A stretch of 64,000 nt of DNA from a virus. The notes under the pieces were generated by a model. It had not been told where the DNA came from, did no database searches, and worked only from the letters and a program-made list of their open reading frames with translations. Positions 54,501 through 61,402 of this stretch are shown piece by piece (position 1 is the stretch's first letter; each line of letters begins with the position of its first letter). The stretch covers positions 1 to 64,000 of IMG/VR virus record IMGVR_UViG_3300034198_017889; one strand, 5' to 3'. Made by a program: the position numbers and the translations under genes.

Positions 54501-57237
54501 CTCAGGAGCTTTACCAACAGGCTTGGTATTTGACGGTTCACCGGCTGCCCCATGCTCCTTCTCAGGAACTCCCACAGGTGCCAGCAATACTGGAGTATTT
54601 CCTGTGGATATATTAAGTACATATATAGGAGGATCCAGCAAAACCACAGTTAATTTTAATTTCGTGGCTGTTCCCAAAATAACCACAACAACCGCCACAT
54701 ATAGGATTTTACCAAGTACTTATATTTCAGGATCACCCTATACAGACAGTCAACCAATCATAAGTATATCATCTTTAAACGACCCAACCGCATTCTCCGC
54801 AACGGGGCTTCCACCAGGATTAACCGTCACATGTTACGGTAACATAGTTGGGTCACTGTCCGCACAGTCTGTGGGGCTATACTCTGTATCGGTAACCGCA
54901 GCAAATAGTGCGGGAACTTCAAAAATTTATAAATTCAGTTTAGACTTAACTAAGAAAAAATCAATTATATCTTGGTCTAATCCTCAACCGATGGTTTACG
55001 GTACGGCTCTCAGTGAAACCCAATTAAACGCCGAAGCCAAAGACTCAGCAAATATCGCTATACCTGGGATATTCACATATTCACCTTCTGCAGGTCAGGT
55101 GCTCTCAGCTGGAACAAAAACGCTGTCTGTTACGTTCACACCAAATAACTCCGTAGATATAGACATAGCCACAAAGTCAGTAAGTATAAATATCTCAAAG
55201 ATAACTCCTACTATAACTTGGGCTAACCCAAACCCGATAGATTTCGGCACCTTACTCGGAGACACACAACTTAACGCCACGGTTGATGGTGCTGTGGTGG
55301 GTGGTCAAAATATTTCTATAGCCGGAAAAATGGTTTATTCACCTGCTCCGTTATCCACGCCAAACGCCGGAACGGACACCCTCACGGCCACCTTTACCCC
55401 TACTGACACACTCAACTATAGCACTGCAAGAAAGACTGTGACTATATTAGTTGAGAAGATACATCCATATGTGAGTTGGCCAACACCCTCAACCATTATA
55501 TACGGAACAGCCCTAACCAATAGTCAGTTAAATGCTAAAGCTTATTTATCTGAGTCGAATACCGCAACAACAGTATCCGGCACTTTTACGTATAGTCCGA
55601 TATTAGGTTCAGTTCTTGATGCACCAGCTCAAACCTTAACTACTACTTTTATACCTACCACGCCAAGTAATTACCTCCCTGATCCTGTTGTCAAAACTGT
55701 GCAAATTACCATAGAGAAAGCTACTCCAACAATTGTTTGGCCTTCACCAGCTAGTCTAACATATGGAGAATTTCTAAGTTCAACCCAACTCAACGCCTCA
55801 GAGAAAAACTCAGTACCTGGAGTTTTCTCTTACTCTCCAGCCTCTGGGGTAAAACTTAACTCAGGATCATCCCAAACACTATCAACTACATTCACACCCA
55901 CAGCCTCAAATAACTATAAAACAGTTAGTACTACCACAAAAATTACTGTAAATAAAGCCACTCCAACCATAAACTGGGACACACCTTCTCCTATATCCTA
56001 CGGAACACCACTTAGCACAACTCAGCTGAATGCATCAGTTCAGGAAGCTGTTCCTGGGGTGTTTGAATATTTGCCAGCTATAGGAACCGTGCTTGCGGGT
56101 GGGTCTAAATCATTACAAGTTACTTTCACCCCTGAAGATCTTTTAAATTACAATAAGGTGACTAGAACTGTCTCAATACTTGTAAATCCAGCTACCCCGG
56201 TGATCACGTGGCCCGCAATCACTAGTATAACGTATGGAACATTGATTGGTGTTACCCAGTTAAACGCTGAAGCCAGAAACCCTAATGGAGATAACTCGAT
56301 TGCCCCTGGAACTTTAACATACTCGGTGAGCTCTGGTACAAAATTAAATGCGGACACATACAGCCTAACCGTCTCCTTCACACCATCAGATATAAAAAAC
56401 TTCAACTCAGTCACAGGTACAAACACATTAATTGTTAATAAAGTGATTCCTAGATTATTGTGGGGTAGCCTTAAAGATATTACATATCCTAAGGTTTTAA
56501 CAACAGAACTCAACGCCACCGCCGTTGAGGGTACCTCCACAACCGTATCAGGTACTTTTGAATATACTGATAGCGGAAATAATATTTTAACCACAGGATC
56601 GCTACTCAACGCCGGATATAACACAATAACAGCAAAATTCTCACCCACCGATACAGTTAATTACGCAATACCAGCTAATATAACAAACACTCTCCAAGTA
56701 CTCAGGGGCTTTCCTTATGTTACTTGGGAGACTAGGTCCCCCTCTACCTTACCGTACTCAAGTAAATACCTGGGACTGGACCATATCCTAGGAGCTTATA
56801 CTGCATCCACAGGAGCCGTCGCTGTTCCTGGTGTTTTTTCAAAATCCCCAGAATCACTCACAAAAAATACAACCAGCATAACTCCACCAAACAACACCCT
56901 GCAAATCTCAGGAGGTTTCACACCAACAGATACCGCAAATTGGTACTCTGTGAGTAAAGCACAAACAATATATTCTAGTATATGTTCTCCCACAGTTACA
57001 TGGAGTACACCGGCTCCATTAAGTTTAGGAGGCAACACATCAGTAACTCTCACAAGCGCACAATTAAATGCAGTTGTGACTGACTGTGGTGGCGACCCCG
57101 CCTTGGGTACGATTGTGTATACACCACCAATAGGTTCAACTATTTCCGAAACAACAGTTGTTTATATGGAATTCACATCATCCAACGATAAAATCCTGAA
57201 TGCTGTGGTGTATCGTACTGTTGCGGTTACCTCTTGA
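45589..57237 (+). CDS. Giant multidomain Ig-like tail adhesin
   Basis: 3,882 aa, the largest gene here. Residues 1-590 hold the YP module (YLSGNSLISYPFKDG), the INRITPDSQG variant of the INGV motif, and a Cys-containing helix segment. Residues about 590-3120 are pairs of putative-Ig (He_PIG-type) and Cys-pair domains, each about 180 aa per pair. The first is recognised by ITYP...PPD[YF] and ATN[SN]P-[TI]-SF-x-ATGLP-x-GL. Residues about 3124-3882 are nine shorter Ig-like domains with [IV]-x-YG-x-x-L-x-x-x-QLNA and F-x-Y-[ST]-P signatures. The protein likely projects from the baseplate as a long fibre and binds the host surface. It contains the 2,169-bp super-repeat listed separately. Confidence 0.8.
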   Translation: MPALEYLSGNSLISYPFKDGRAVNSYLPLGDDTFLDALFVISGEVGISRPYISHISTAQSVITFELSDVVGGLFGVVELPTSSAVNHLDSVGDNFFHVTNSTWSAKFVFGPGIFELHTPGINIQFTPDETEFSPSVVIHTVPMVTALNFESYHNDGTLAAQTPEAVHIYSPGEEAKMTNGSNNVFNFLSPETMYLDIQRGAGTGLHDPCASGNITDIYSINRITPDSQGSMFFSASDCYSMELLTYNDTQLYSFIPDIASRYGDFATPIPQIGNTPGYTQYFNAIAPEMGGHGLVMQNHCQPKCPPQNLNAFAEYLNRVTDGAAELYKFVSNSYETYGTGTLSGDIFTVEVFCGTTLPDNWVSGVCSGSFTKYFHEGKTLQIRYDSTTIKSYKILDVLSNSAVRLNLEATNPPTINVSGPAPFKILELGIKNKLNSAILTNNEKLLTKNVPSIDINYGTVEAYNAVKDYGTFITAIVVIYNPTPAPLNFSVSWDTNNITKVVPSSIKTKTSSGVISYGGTVGIINCKDYATFEAIFFIPCSTSENSPNEGSVTFNVLNTADNLDLENSPKSVMATAATCVSADQAIIYVKALEGAPFSYYLPVGPGVTSLSFSGNAPNWLTFDNSITPGAGNLHGTPTGSVSGSYTISAGINSAGGSTAQTIVLTYVAKPRIVYPEDSSTIQIYPPDTNSRTYTEGAPLTPIVATNSPSGYSIVGAPLGLRQVGNGLIGQITLGSNPTFPINYVLTMSASNEAGESLPVTVNLELTNVPISTPAATYGTQFCYSIISGPEVLSQSVITSLPNWLSFNPAVNLVSSTTPPVCSLSGMNTSYSGKPEIVIVRQNLKGGSYRLVQYIIPYSSIPNITYPTPGAIFNVYPPNFVNSGDGATVFTAAYPLLKVYSTNTTTSFNATGLPLGLSIDNSGNIVGKITSGAGIYSTTITATNSVGTSPPVTFSFDLLDQVPTINAYQGKAFCYKFPILNNASSFSISGDIPPWLTVSSSVNTSCHISSAKLSQPQSQSYNLLVSADINKANISQAQIINYVALPKISYPTSGQVINLTAADYQNILFTTDFPLATIIASNSPTSYSASGLPTGLSITPNGKIIGKTSATAGDYDVVLTATNGAGSESISVTFHISSSGIRDLAFPNMPYCYKIAGFGAVDRYEYSGTLPDWLTFDGSPTALCNLYGTGTGTTGEVYDLTLTGYNGTSSTSLPYTLSYAITPTITYPIAGSIFTITPPDYNSKVFTLNSPLFKVTATNNPTTFRATGFPSNTFSIDPATGSIIGSTRTVTTNTPTPITITAVNAAGTSESITVYLVVSSTSQTLGIDGSTGEVCSLLSLADNPTGLTLTGLPSWLTFSYPAVNNCNISGTIPTGQVSTQSFTAQLTRIYGTGSTVQNLLISITRPPVITSPDQNIYDIAPPDFNSRIYTTLLPLLTVQATNNPTSFSATGLPPGLTINSSGRVIGGPVTVVGDYAVSITATNSVGSSSTALCTISVTNSIKNITVARETAICEKIITADGATVYSTVGKLPSGISFNGSPNINCNFSGTPLVSNPVGVYPINITSKYLGGSSTSTTNLNLIAVPKITYPISSAIFKIYPPDFTAVSGDSTTFTAGYPLLTVLATNSPISFSATGLPSGLTIDNSGNIVGKITSGVGTFNVSVIATNSVGTSSALSFSLSLVNTVPIISAYQGKDLCYKFPILSNATAYSLSGDVPPWVTVNTSASAACHISATNPSLNASTTYELVLSTVIGGANIKQSQVIKYTASPKISSPQANLVVSVSDLITFTENYPAVAVFASNSPTLYSCTPGLPAGLSITKTGKVIGKVGATAGNHNVAISATNAAGSDSVVVTFNVVRSSNNTLSSAAIFGESYCFKIQGMGTATSYGYSGTLPEWLTFNSDVGATCNLYGTATGLTNEIYNITLIGYYGDSSVSYNFSLQYSAKPTITYPIAGSVFTITPPDYKSKTFTLTAPLFKAAATNNPTSFTATGFSENTLTIDASSGAIIGSTRTATTSSPIPITITAINAAGSSAPVIVYLVVKSTTQILNINGSNATICQLLDNTDNPTGLTLTGLPSWLTFNYPAVNNCNISGTIPTGQVSTQSFTTQLTRIYGTGSTVQNLLISITQPPVITSPNQNKYDIAPPDFNSRVYTTSSPLLTVQTTNSPISFSATGLPPGLTVDSLGRVIGGPVTVVGDYAVSIAATNSVGSSALAYCTIAVTSNLKNITLTKETPVCEKINTEDAATIYSISGKLPSGISFNGSPSINCNFSGTPLVSNTVGAYPILITSKYLGGSSTSTTNLNLIDVPKITYPVSATTFKIYPPDFTTSGADTTTFTDVSPLLTVLATNSPISFAATGLPSGLSITNQGNIVGKITESSGTFNVSVVATNSVGASASLVFNLSLSNVSPTINAYQGKDLCYKFPILSNATSYSLSGDVPPWITINPSTKATCHISATSQTISANNVYNFVLNAVISGANIKQNQTLNYTAIPQISSPSTNSTVGVVDLVTFTENYPAIAITANNNPTTYTCNPSLPAGLSLSTSGKVIGKVSAAAGNYSVTLSATNSAGSSSVVVNFVVSRTTNNTLSSVATENNQYCYKISGLGLATSYGYSGTLPPWLTFDGGVSATCNLYGTGEGATNETYNLTLIGYYGNSSVSVNFSLRYSAKPTITYPIAGSIFTITPPDYNSKVFTLASPLFKAAASNNPTSFEATGFNANTLRIDSASGAIIGSTGPLVINTPVPISITAINSAGRSQPVTVYLQVNSTSQTINIDGSSNSVCSLLNLSDNPTGLTITGLPSWLYLNYPAINNCTISGTIPSLITTNQTFTTQLTRSYGVGATLQKITFNVVRPPVITSPNQNKYDIAPPDFNSRVYTTSSPLLTIQTTNTPTTITATGLPPGLTVDSLGRVIGGPVTVTGTYNPEFTAHNFAGSSTASCEILATNITEVISALEGVALCKSIITRDGATSYSLSGALPTGLVFDGSPAAPCSFSGTPTGASNTGVFPVDILSTYIGGSSKTTVNFNFVAVPKITTTTATYRILPSTYISGSPYTDSQPIISISSLNDPTAFSATGLPPGLTVTCYGNIVGSLSAQSVGLYSVSVTAANSAGTSKIYKFSLDLTKKKSIISWSNPQPMVYGTALSETQLNAEAKDSANIAIPGIFTYSPSAGQVLSAGTKTLSVTFTPNNSVDIDIATKSVSINISKITPTITWANPNPIDFGTLLGDTQLNATVDGAVVGGQNISIAGKMVYSPAPLSTPNAGTDTLTATFTPTDTLNYSTARKTVTILVEKIHPYVSWPTPSTIIYGTALTNSQLNAKAYLSESNTATTVSGTFTYSPILGSVLDAPAQTLTTTFIPTTPSNYLPDPVVKTVQITIEKATPTIVWPSPASLTYGEFLSSTQLNASEKNSVPGVFSYSPASGVKLNSGSSQTLSTTFTPTASNNYKTVSTTTKITVNKATPTINWDTPSPISYGTPLSTTQLNASVQEAVPGVFEYLPAIGTVLAGGSKSLQVTFTPEDLLNYNKVTRTVSILVNPATPVITWPAITSITYGTLIGVTQLNAEARNPNGDNSIAPGTLTYSVSSGTKLNADTYSLTVSFTPSDIKNFNSVTGTNTLIVNKVIPRLLWGSLKDITYPKVLTTELNATAVEGTSTTVSGTFEYTDSGNNILTTGSLLNAGYNTITAKFSPTDTVNYAIPANITNTLQVLRGFPYVTWETRSPSTLPYSSKYLGLDHILGAYTASTGAVAVPGVFSKSPESLTKNTTSITPPNNTLQISGGFTPTDTANWYSVSKAQTIYSSICSPTVTWSTPAPLSLGGNTSVTLTSAQLNAVVTDCGGDPALGTIVYTPPIGSTISETTVVYMEFTSSNDKILNAVVYRTVAVTS
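48175..54678 (+). repeat. Three tandem 2,169-bp in-frame super-repeats
   Basis: Anchors recur at an exact spacing of 2,169 bp (723 codons). ITYP start of unit C: 48175, 50344, 52513. ITYPIAG-[ST] start of unit A: 49261, 51430, 53599. ATCAAAACA of unit B: 49822, 51991, 54160. Each period contains four domain pairs (C, D, A, B). The period holds to within one codon at the end, where the next C-like unit starts at 54679, 3 nt early. Copies are diverged overall, but segments such as 51991-52078 versus 54160-54247 are nearly identical, a sign of gene conversion. Confidence 0.9.
54958..57234 (+). repeat. Nine YGT-type Ig-like domain repeats
   Basis: C-terminal part of the giant adhesin. The repeating signature is [TS]-P-x-[IV]-x-W, then YGT-x-L-x-x-x-QLNA, then FxYxP-x-x-G, then a LNAG-[ST]-x-[TS]-L-x-x-x-FTP strand and a closing [TS]-[VI]-x-I-x-[VI] strand. 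Length per unit is about 80-90 residues. The last three units are degenerate (missing YGT). Confidence 0.85.
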
Positions 57238-57278
57238 GGTTAATCAAAAAACACATATTAACTATAAAAAAATACAAT

Positions 57279-57306
57279 TTGATGTTGTGCTATGTGCGCG
57301 TATAAT
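57279..57306 (+). promoter_or_regulatory. Promoter TTGATG-16-TATAAT
   Basis: TTGATG (57279-57284) and TATAAT (57301-57306) lie in the 83-nt gap after the giant gene. Transcription should begin near 57313, 8 nt before the ATG at 57321. Nothing else is seen in the gap. Confidence 0.65.
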
Positions 57307-57320
57307 CAATATTTAAGACC

Positions 57321-58646
57321 ATGGCAATTAACACTCTAAATTTTTTAAACAAGAACCAGTTTAGGAACTACCCCATCAAGGCGGAATCCGAGTTAATGGC
57401 TATTGATGGTAAGAAGATAACCACGGAACTTTTAGTGGGCTGCAGCATATCTACCACCAAGAACAGGCGTAATCTATTCATACACCAGGTCACTGTATCT
57501 TCTAATAACATATCTATTGTTGTTGCCGCACACTTAGATAACGGAGATTTTGAGAGTTTGGGTATTTTTTCTGGTCTGGTGGTTTCAGATTTCACAGAGT
57601 TACAATTGAGCGCTTTTTCTCCTTTCGTGAGTGGGAGTATAATAATTGGCTCTGTTGAGGCTATGAGAGCCTTGAGTGGGGTGTATACTTTTCCTGAGGA
57701 CGCTCTACCTCTAGAGGAATCAACTATTTTTTACTACACACCGCCCGCCGTAACCAGTGTTGTTAATAACCATTTGAGTCTCAGGGGTAATGTAAAATTT
57801 GGAGTATTGAACAATCTAGTAAAATCTAGGGATGGTAACAATATTCTTTTTGGTGTTATTGATTCAGCGAGTGTAGCCAGCTTGGCAGATACACACTCAT
57901 CGTTCAATAACTGTAGTACACCAGTTATTAGATATGTGAATGGTGCTGTGCCATTCTATGACAATTCTGAAAATTACGAAGATCTACAGGGAAATCTTTT
58001 TATGGTGGGTGTGTCGCCAATTGTTTTCTACGGCAAACAAGGTGAAAATACCACAAATGGTGAAAATTTACCTGTATTTAATGGTAGTATAGCCACAGGT
58101 ACTGTAGCAATTTCTGGAGCCCCACTAACACTACAATCGCTATGCACCACACGTAATTCAGTTCTACCACCTATATCTCCAACGTATATCCACAATATGC
58201 CAAATGATATTAGTGACAACCCAACCTTCATAGGTAAGAAGAATTATTATTCCAAGTCAGAATATACTCCGGTTAATTTCATTGACGCAGATATGCCTGA
58301 GTTTTCGTGGTGGCCTCAATTCTTAAAAGGAATAACTCCATTAAGGCCAGTAACTGCTAGTCAGCTATCATCAGCCACCATAGGTACAGCGCCAGTTCTC
58401 ACAGATACCAAAAAAATTCTGGCTGTTACACTTATAAACACCGGTGAGGCCCAGATTTCTGTAACAATTAAAATGGACGGACTAGCCCTGCCGGATTACA
58501 CAGAGATAATTTTAGAGCCTCATAGATCCACCACAATTAAAGGAAAACTAGAGACTCTGGTTGTATCAGGTAGTTTGTTTACTATATACTTCAATAGTGT
58601 GACTGGTGGGAATTCTTTCGTACAGCCATACGTATTCTATAGATAA
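57321..58646 (+). CDS. Tail adhesion protein, YP-module family member
   Basis: 441 aa. The N-terminus is FLNKNQFRNYPIKAE plus an IDGKKITTELLVGCSIS segment, the YP module. The second motif is VIRYVNGAVPFYDN...GNLFMVG. The remainder is beta-rich and ends in hydrophobic strands. It is one of five successive proteins with this N-terminal module. Fibre or adhesion role inferred. Confidence 0.65.
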   Translation: MAINTLNFLNKNQFRNYPIKAESELMAIDGKKITTELLVGCSISTTKNRRNLFIHQVTVSSNNISIVVAAHLDNGDFESLGIFSGLVVSDFTELQLSAFSPFVSGSIIIGSVEAMRALSGVYTFPEDALPLEESTIFYYTPPAVTSVVNNHLSLRGNVKFGVLNNLVKSRDGNNILFGVIDSASVASLADTHSSFNNCSTPVIRYVNGAVPFYDNSENYEDLQGNLFMVGVSPIVFYGKQGENTTNGENLPVFNGSIATGTVAISGAPLTLQSLCTTRNSVLPPISPTYIHNMPNDISDNPTFIGKKNYYSKSEYTPVNFIDADMPEFSWWPQFLKGITPLRPVTASQLSSATIGTAPVLTDTKKILAVTLINTGEAQISVTIKMDGLALPDYTEIILEPHRSTTIKGKLETLVVSGSLFTIYFNSVTGGNSFVQPYVFYR

Positions 58647-58648
58647 TC

Positions 58649-59416
58649 ATGGCAGACTACACCGTACTAGGTTGGCAAAACGAAAATGGGCTAAGTAATT
58701 ACCCATTCATAGATCCTTTTGATATACAGGACCTATTCGTGGATGCTGCGTTCATTCAATTTGATAATTTTACTCCTACACTCTCATCAGTACAGGTAGG
58801 AACAAATTATATAGATGTATCTATAATTTTTGATGATGGATTAGCTAAGAGCCGCTACACTTCCTCTGAAAATAATGCAGGAGTGCGAGAGTTAAGATTT
58901 TACAGTGAGATTGATGATAGATATTTAGGAGTGATTACTCTTGGTAGCGGTGTATCCACAGCCTGGAGTTATCACACAGGACAAAACCTACAAAAAAACC
59001 TAAAATTTATCTCTACCACTGTTAGAAGCATACCTTCTAATAGTGCAGTATATAAACTGGATGGTTCATATGGAGATATAACCCTAGGGGCAACCCAAGA
59101 CTTGGCAGATGTATACACAGAGATTGGTGGTATAGTTTACCAGTCCTCAGCGGGAGGAAACACCGTATTTTATAATTTTGAATCTATTAAAAAAAATATA
59201 ACATTCAACGCAGTTGCTAATCACAAGATACCAGCCAACAATGGTATCTACCCCCTTAAGAAGATTAATTTAGTTAATCCTATAAAAAATAATGTATATA
59301 TTTCTAGCAACGATGTAATTAAGTTTAGTTCCATTAATAATCAAAACTTAAGCATATACCTGGTAGGTCAGAACATTAGTGGGTCAGCTATTCTACCCTC
59401 AACATTAGCTAATTAA
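58649..59416 (+). CDS. Tail adhesion protein, YP-module family member
   Basis: 255 aa. YP module is WQNENGLSNYPFIDP, followed by an FVDAAFIQFDNF strand. The INGV motif is missing, replaced by VYKLDGSYGDITLGATQDL. Beta-rich, no membrane segment. Starts 2 nt after the previous stop without SD. Confidence 0.65.
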   Translation: MADYTVLGWQNENGLSNYPFIDPFDIQDLFVDAAFIQFDNFTPTLSSVQVGTNYIDVSIIFDDGLAKSRYTSSENNAGVRELRFYSEIDDRYLGVITLGSGVSTAWSYHTGQNLQKNLKFISTTVRSIPSNSAVYKLDGSYGDITLGATQDLADVYTEIGGIVYQSSAGGNTVFYNFESIKKNITFNAVANHKIPANNGIYPLKKINLVNPIKNNVYISSNDVIKFSSINNQNLSIYLVGQNISGSAILPSTLAN

Positions 59417-59417
59417 T

Positions 59418-60302
59418 ATGGAAGTAATTGAATGGCTTAACGAGAATGAATTGAGAGCTTATCCTCTCGTGGAGGGTAGAACATACACGGCTGTGCCTGA
59501 AAATGCATTTTTGGACCTACAACTAGTTCTAGATTCTCAAACTTCCCCTATACTAGCCCGTTTACTCGATATCCTGGTAACATCTAGTGAAATCACAATA
59601 CATTTTACTGGAAATGAGTTTAAATTAACCTATCAAGATATTGAGACACTCCAATTTCCTCAATACATAAGAAATAGCCAGGGAAGTTTGGTTGTTTTGG
59701 GGTCTGGTATAAAAAATATTCCTATGGGAGAAATTTTAAACTGTCCTGTGCCTGTGGAGCCGGCTACTGTGTATCAGTTTGGTGGAGCTTGGTTAGGTGT
59801 ATCAAGTATCAATGGTAACCCTAAGTATTTAACCACCGTGGGTACTATAGACCCAAAACTTCCTCTAGTTCCTGATTTATCATCAGAGGGATTAACAGGA
59901 GATGTAAATTTTTCGCCAGGATACAACTACAGAATAAACTTTAACAATAACCTCATAAATATGGCTGTGGGTTTTGGATATGGGTTACAGATGAGCTGTA
60001 ATACTAATTTTATAGATCCAACTCTACTGGATTGTGGTGATATTGTTTCGTATATTAATGGTGTACCACCCGACAGCTCAGGAGTGTTCAGGTTCACAGC
60101 AGGATCCAACATATACTTGTTTGATGGAAATTCTGTTGCTTCACCAATATACGACGATAAGGTAACCCCAACGTTGACTACTTATACAGATCTATCCGGA
60201 AATTCCCACGACGGGCTCAACGCAAATACAATTTTTGTTGGGTTGACATTCCTTGAAACCGATTTATGCTCTCCTGTACAACTGTTACCCACAAATAACT
60301 AA
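59418..60302 (+). CDS. Tail adhesion protein, YP-module family member
   Basis: 294 aa. YP module is EWLNENELRAYPLVEG, followed by NAFLDLQLVLDSQ. The second motif is IVSYINGVPPDSSGVFRF. Beta-rich, ends in a Cys-containing tail. Starts 1 nt after the previous stop. Confidence 0.65.
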   Translation: MEVIEWLNENELRAYPLVEGRTYTAVPENAFLDLQLVLDSQTSPILARLLDILVTSSEITIHFTGNEFKLTYQDIETLQFPQYIRNSQGSLVVLGSGIKNIPMGEILNCPVPVEPATVYQFGGAWLGVSSINGNPKYLTTVGTIDPKLPLVPDLSSEGLTGDVNFSPGYNYRINFNNNLINMAVGFGYGLQMSCNTNFIDPTLLDCGDIVSYINGVPPDSSGVFRFTAGSNIYLFDGNSVASPIYDDKVTPTLTTYTDLSGNSHDGLNANTIFVGLTFLETDLCSPVQLLPTNN

Positions 60303-60303
60303 T

Positions 60304-60627
60304 ATGAATATACAACCAGGAAAAAAAAGGCTGGTACTCACCAGTGTTAACCAAATATTAACGTTAATAAGGGCAAACCCGGCGCTGCAGAGCCTACCTA
60401 GATTCAAGGGTCTCCAAGACAAAGAATTAAGCACAACACCTGTAAAAAGCTGCAATTGTGCTAAAAACATAAAAACACCAGACGTTAACAAGCAGATCCT
60501 AGAAAACACGCTCTCTTCGCTTAATACTCAGGACTTTCAAGCCGTGAAGAATGCACTTGGATTGGATGAGCTCTGTTATTACAACAGAGATGCATCTACT
60601 AAGAAATTAGAGATGATTTGTGTTTAA
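60304..60627 (+). CDS. Small protein with a Cys-rich patch and helical C-terminus
   Basis: 107 aa from the ATG at 60304, 1 nt after the previous stop. An upstream start at 60253 would overlap the adhesion gene. It contains PVKSCNCAKNIKTPD, reminiscent of the Cys-rich segments in the 44682 and 45589 proteins, then a helical C-terminus (LNTQDFQAVKNALGLDELCY). Function unknown, probably part of the fibre group. Confidence 0.6.
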   Translation: MNIQPGKKRLVLTSVNQILTLIRANPALQSLPRFKGLQDKELSTTPVKSCNCAKNIKTPDVNKQILENTLSSLNTQDFQAVKNALGLDELCYYNRDASTKKLEMICV

Positions 60628-60632
60628 TTAGC

Positions 60633-60641
60633 TGATATACT
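60633..60641 (+). promoter_or_regulatory. Extended -10 promoter (TGATATACT), leaderless
   Basis: TG-A-TATACT ends 6 nt before the ATG at 60648, so transcription would begin at the start codon. No -35 is evident. Confidence 0.45.
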
Positions 60642-60647
60642 CTGTAA

Positions 60648-61307
60648 ATGGAAGAAAATCAACAGCATCACGCATTTTACGTAACAGACATCGACGGAAA
60701 GGCTGTTCCTCTCCCTCTATTGGCGTCTGACGGGGTATTAGAGGCTATTTCAAGTAGAGTAGCTAGTAGAAAGCATACCACCCTTAAAGAGTATGTGTCA
60801 CCACTAGGAACACACGGCTTTCCAGGTATCCCATTCGAGGGCGGTGAGCCTAATCCTACTGTTTATAAGCAGGGTGAGGATGTGATTTTGGATCTTTTTC
60901 TATATTACAGTGGCCGTGCCGTAAACCATAACAATTTTAAGATCAAGGCTGTGATGAAGTCTGATGTTCATGCTATTGAACCGGTGTGGGAGGGTGAATT
61001 GGATCACGGCATATACATAACCGACCGTGAGGGATTTTATGAGCTTTGGATACCTAAAGCAGTTACTTCCGACTTATTAGCCGGAACATATACAATAGGT
61101 ATTGTGATTATTGAACCTGTGGGTACAGGTAGTGGCCCTGTGGATAGAACTGTGTTTCTATTAGACTATTCATTGAGTATTGAATACGGTGTGGCTAGTC
61201 CTAACCCAGAAAGCGCCACACCTAATAGAAATTCCAACAAAAGGTCAACTGGTCCTAATACTTGGCCTAATTCACCAAACACCATAGGAACTAGCTTTCC
61301 TTTGTAG
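60648..61307 (+). CDS. Probable virion surface protein
   Basis: 219 aa. Starts with a HAFYVTDIDGKAVPLPLLA strand region, a beta-sandwich-like middle (EGEDVILDLFLYYSG-type strands; GIYITDREGFYELWIP) and a Ser/Pro/Asn-rich C-terminal tail. The tail suggests a flexible, surface-exposed end. No family recognised. It stands alone under its own promoter after the fibre genes. Confidence 0.6.
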   Translation: MEENQQHHAFYVTDIDGKAVPLPLLASDGVLEAISSRVASRKHTTLKEYVSPLGTHGFPGIPFEGGEPNPTVYKQGEDVILDLFLYYSGRAVNHNNFKIKAVMKSDVHAIEPVWEGELDHGIYITDREGFYELWIPKAVTSDLLAGTYTIGIVIIEPVGTGSGPVDRTVFLLDYSLSIEYGVASPNPESATPNRNSNKRSTGPNTWPNSPNTIGTSFPL

Positions 61308-61346
61308 ATTTAATAACCCCCCCATTGGGTTAGTGGGTTGTGTTGG

Positions 61347-61352
61347 TATAAT
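61347..61352 (+). promoter_or_regulatory. TATAAT promoter with 12-codon mini-ORF
   Basis: TATAAT 61347-61352, with a possible weak -35 TTGGGT at 61325-61330. The expected start is near 61359. An ATG at 61360 opens a 12-codon frame (MAYFRCLFFNP and stop, ending 61395), 8 nt before the next gene. A hairpin, TAACCC/GGGTTA with a 7-nt loop, lies just upstream at about 61313-61331 without a T-run. Confidence 0.4.
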
Positions 61353-61402
61353 ATATTAGATGGCGTACTTTCGCTGTTTATTTTTTAACCCATAACACCC
61401 AC

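Noticed and set aside
48175-54678. CRISPR array or transposon duplication as explanation of the repeats
   Set aside because: The repeat is in frame, 2,169 bp long and part of one protein. There are no spacers, terminal inverted repeats or transposase.
57226-57248. Hairpin (ACCT-CTTG-AGGT) at the end of the giant gene as a terminator
   Set aside because: The stem is only 4-5 bp, with no T-run after it on the + strand. Read-through into 57321 is not excluded, and a promoter is present there.
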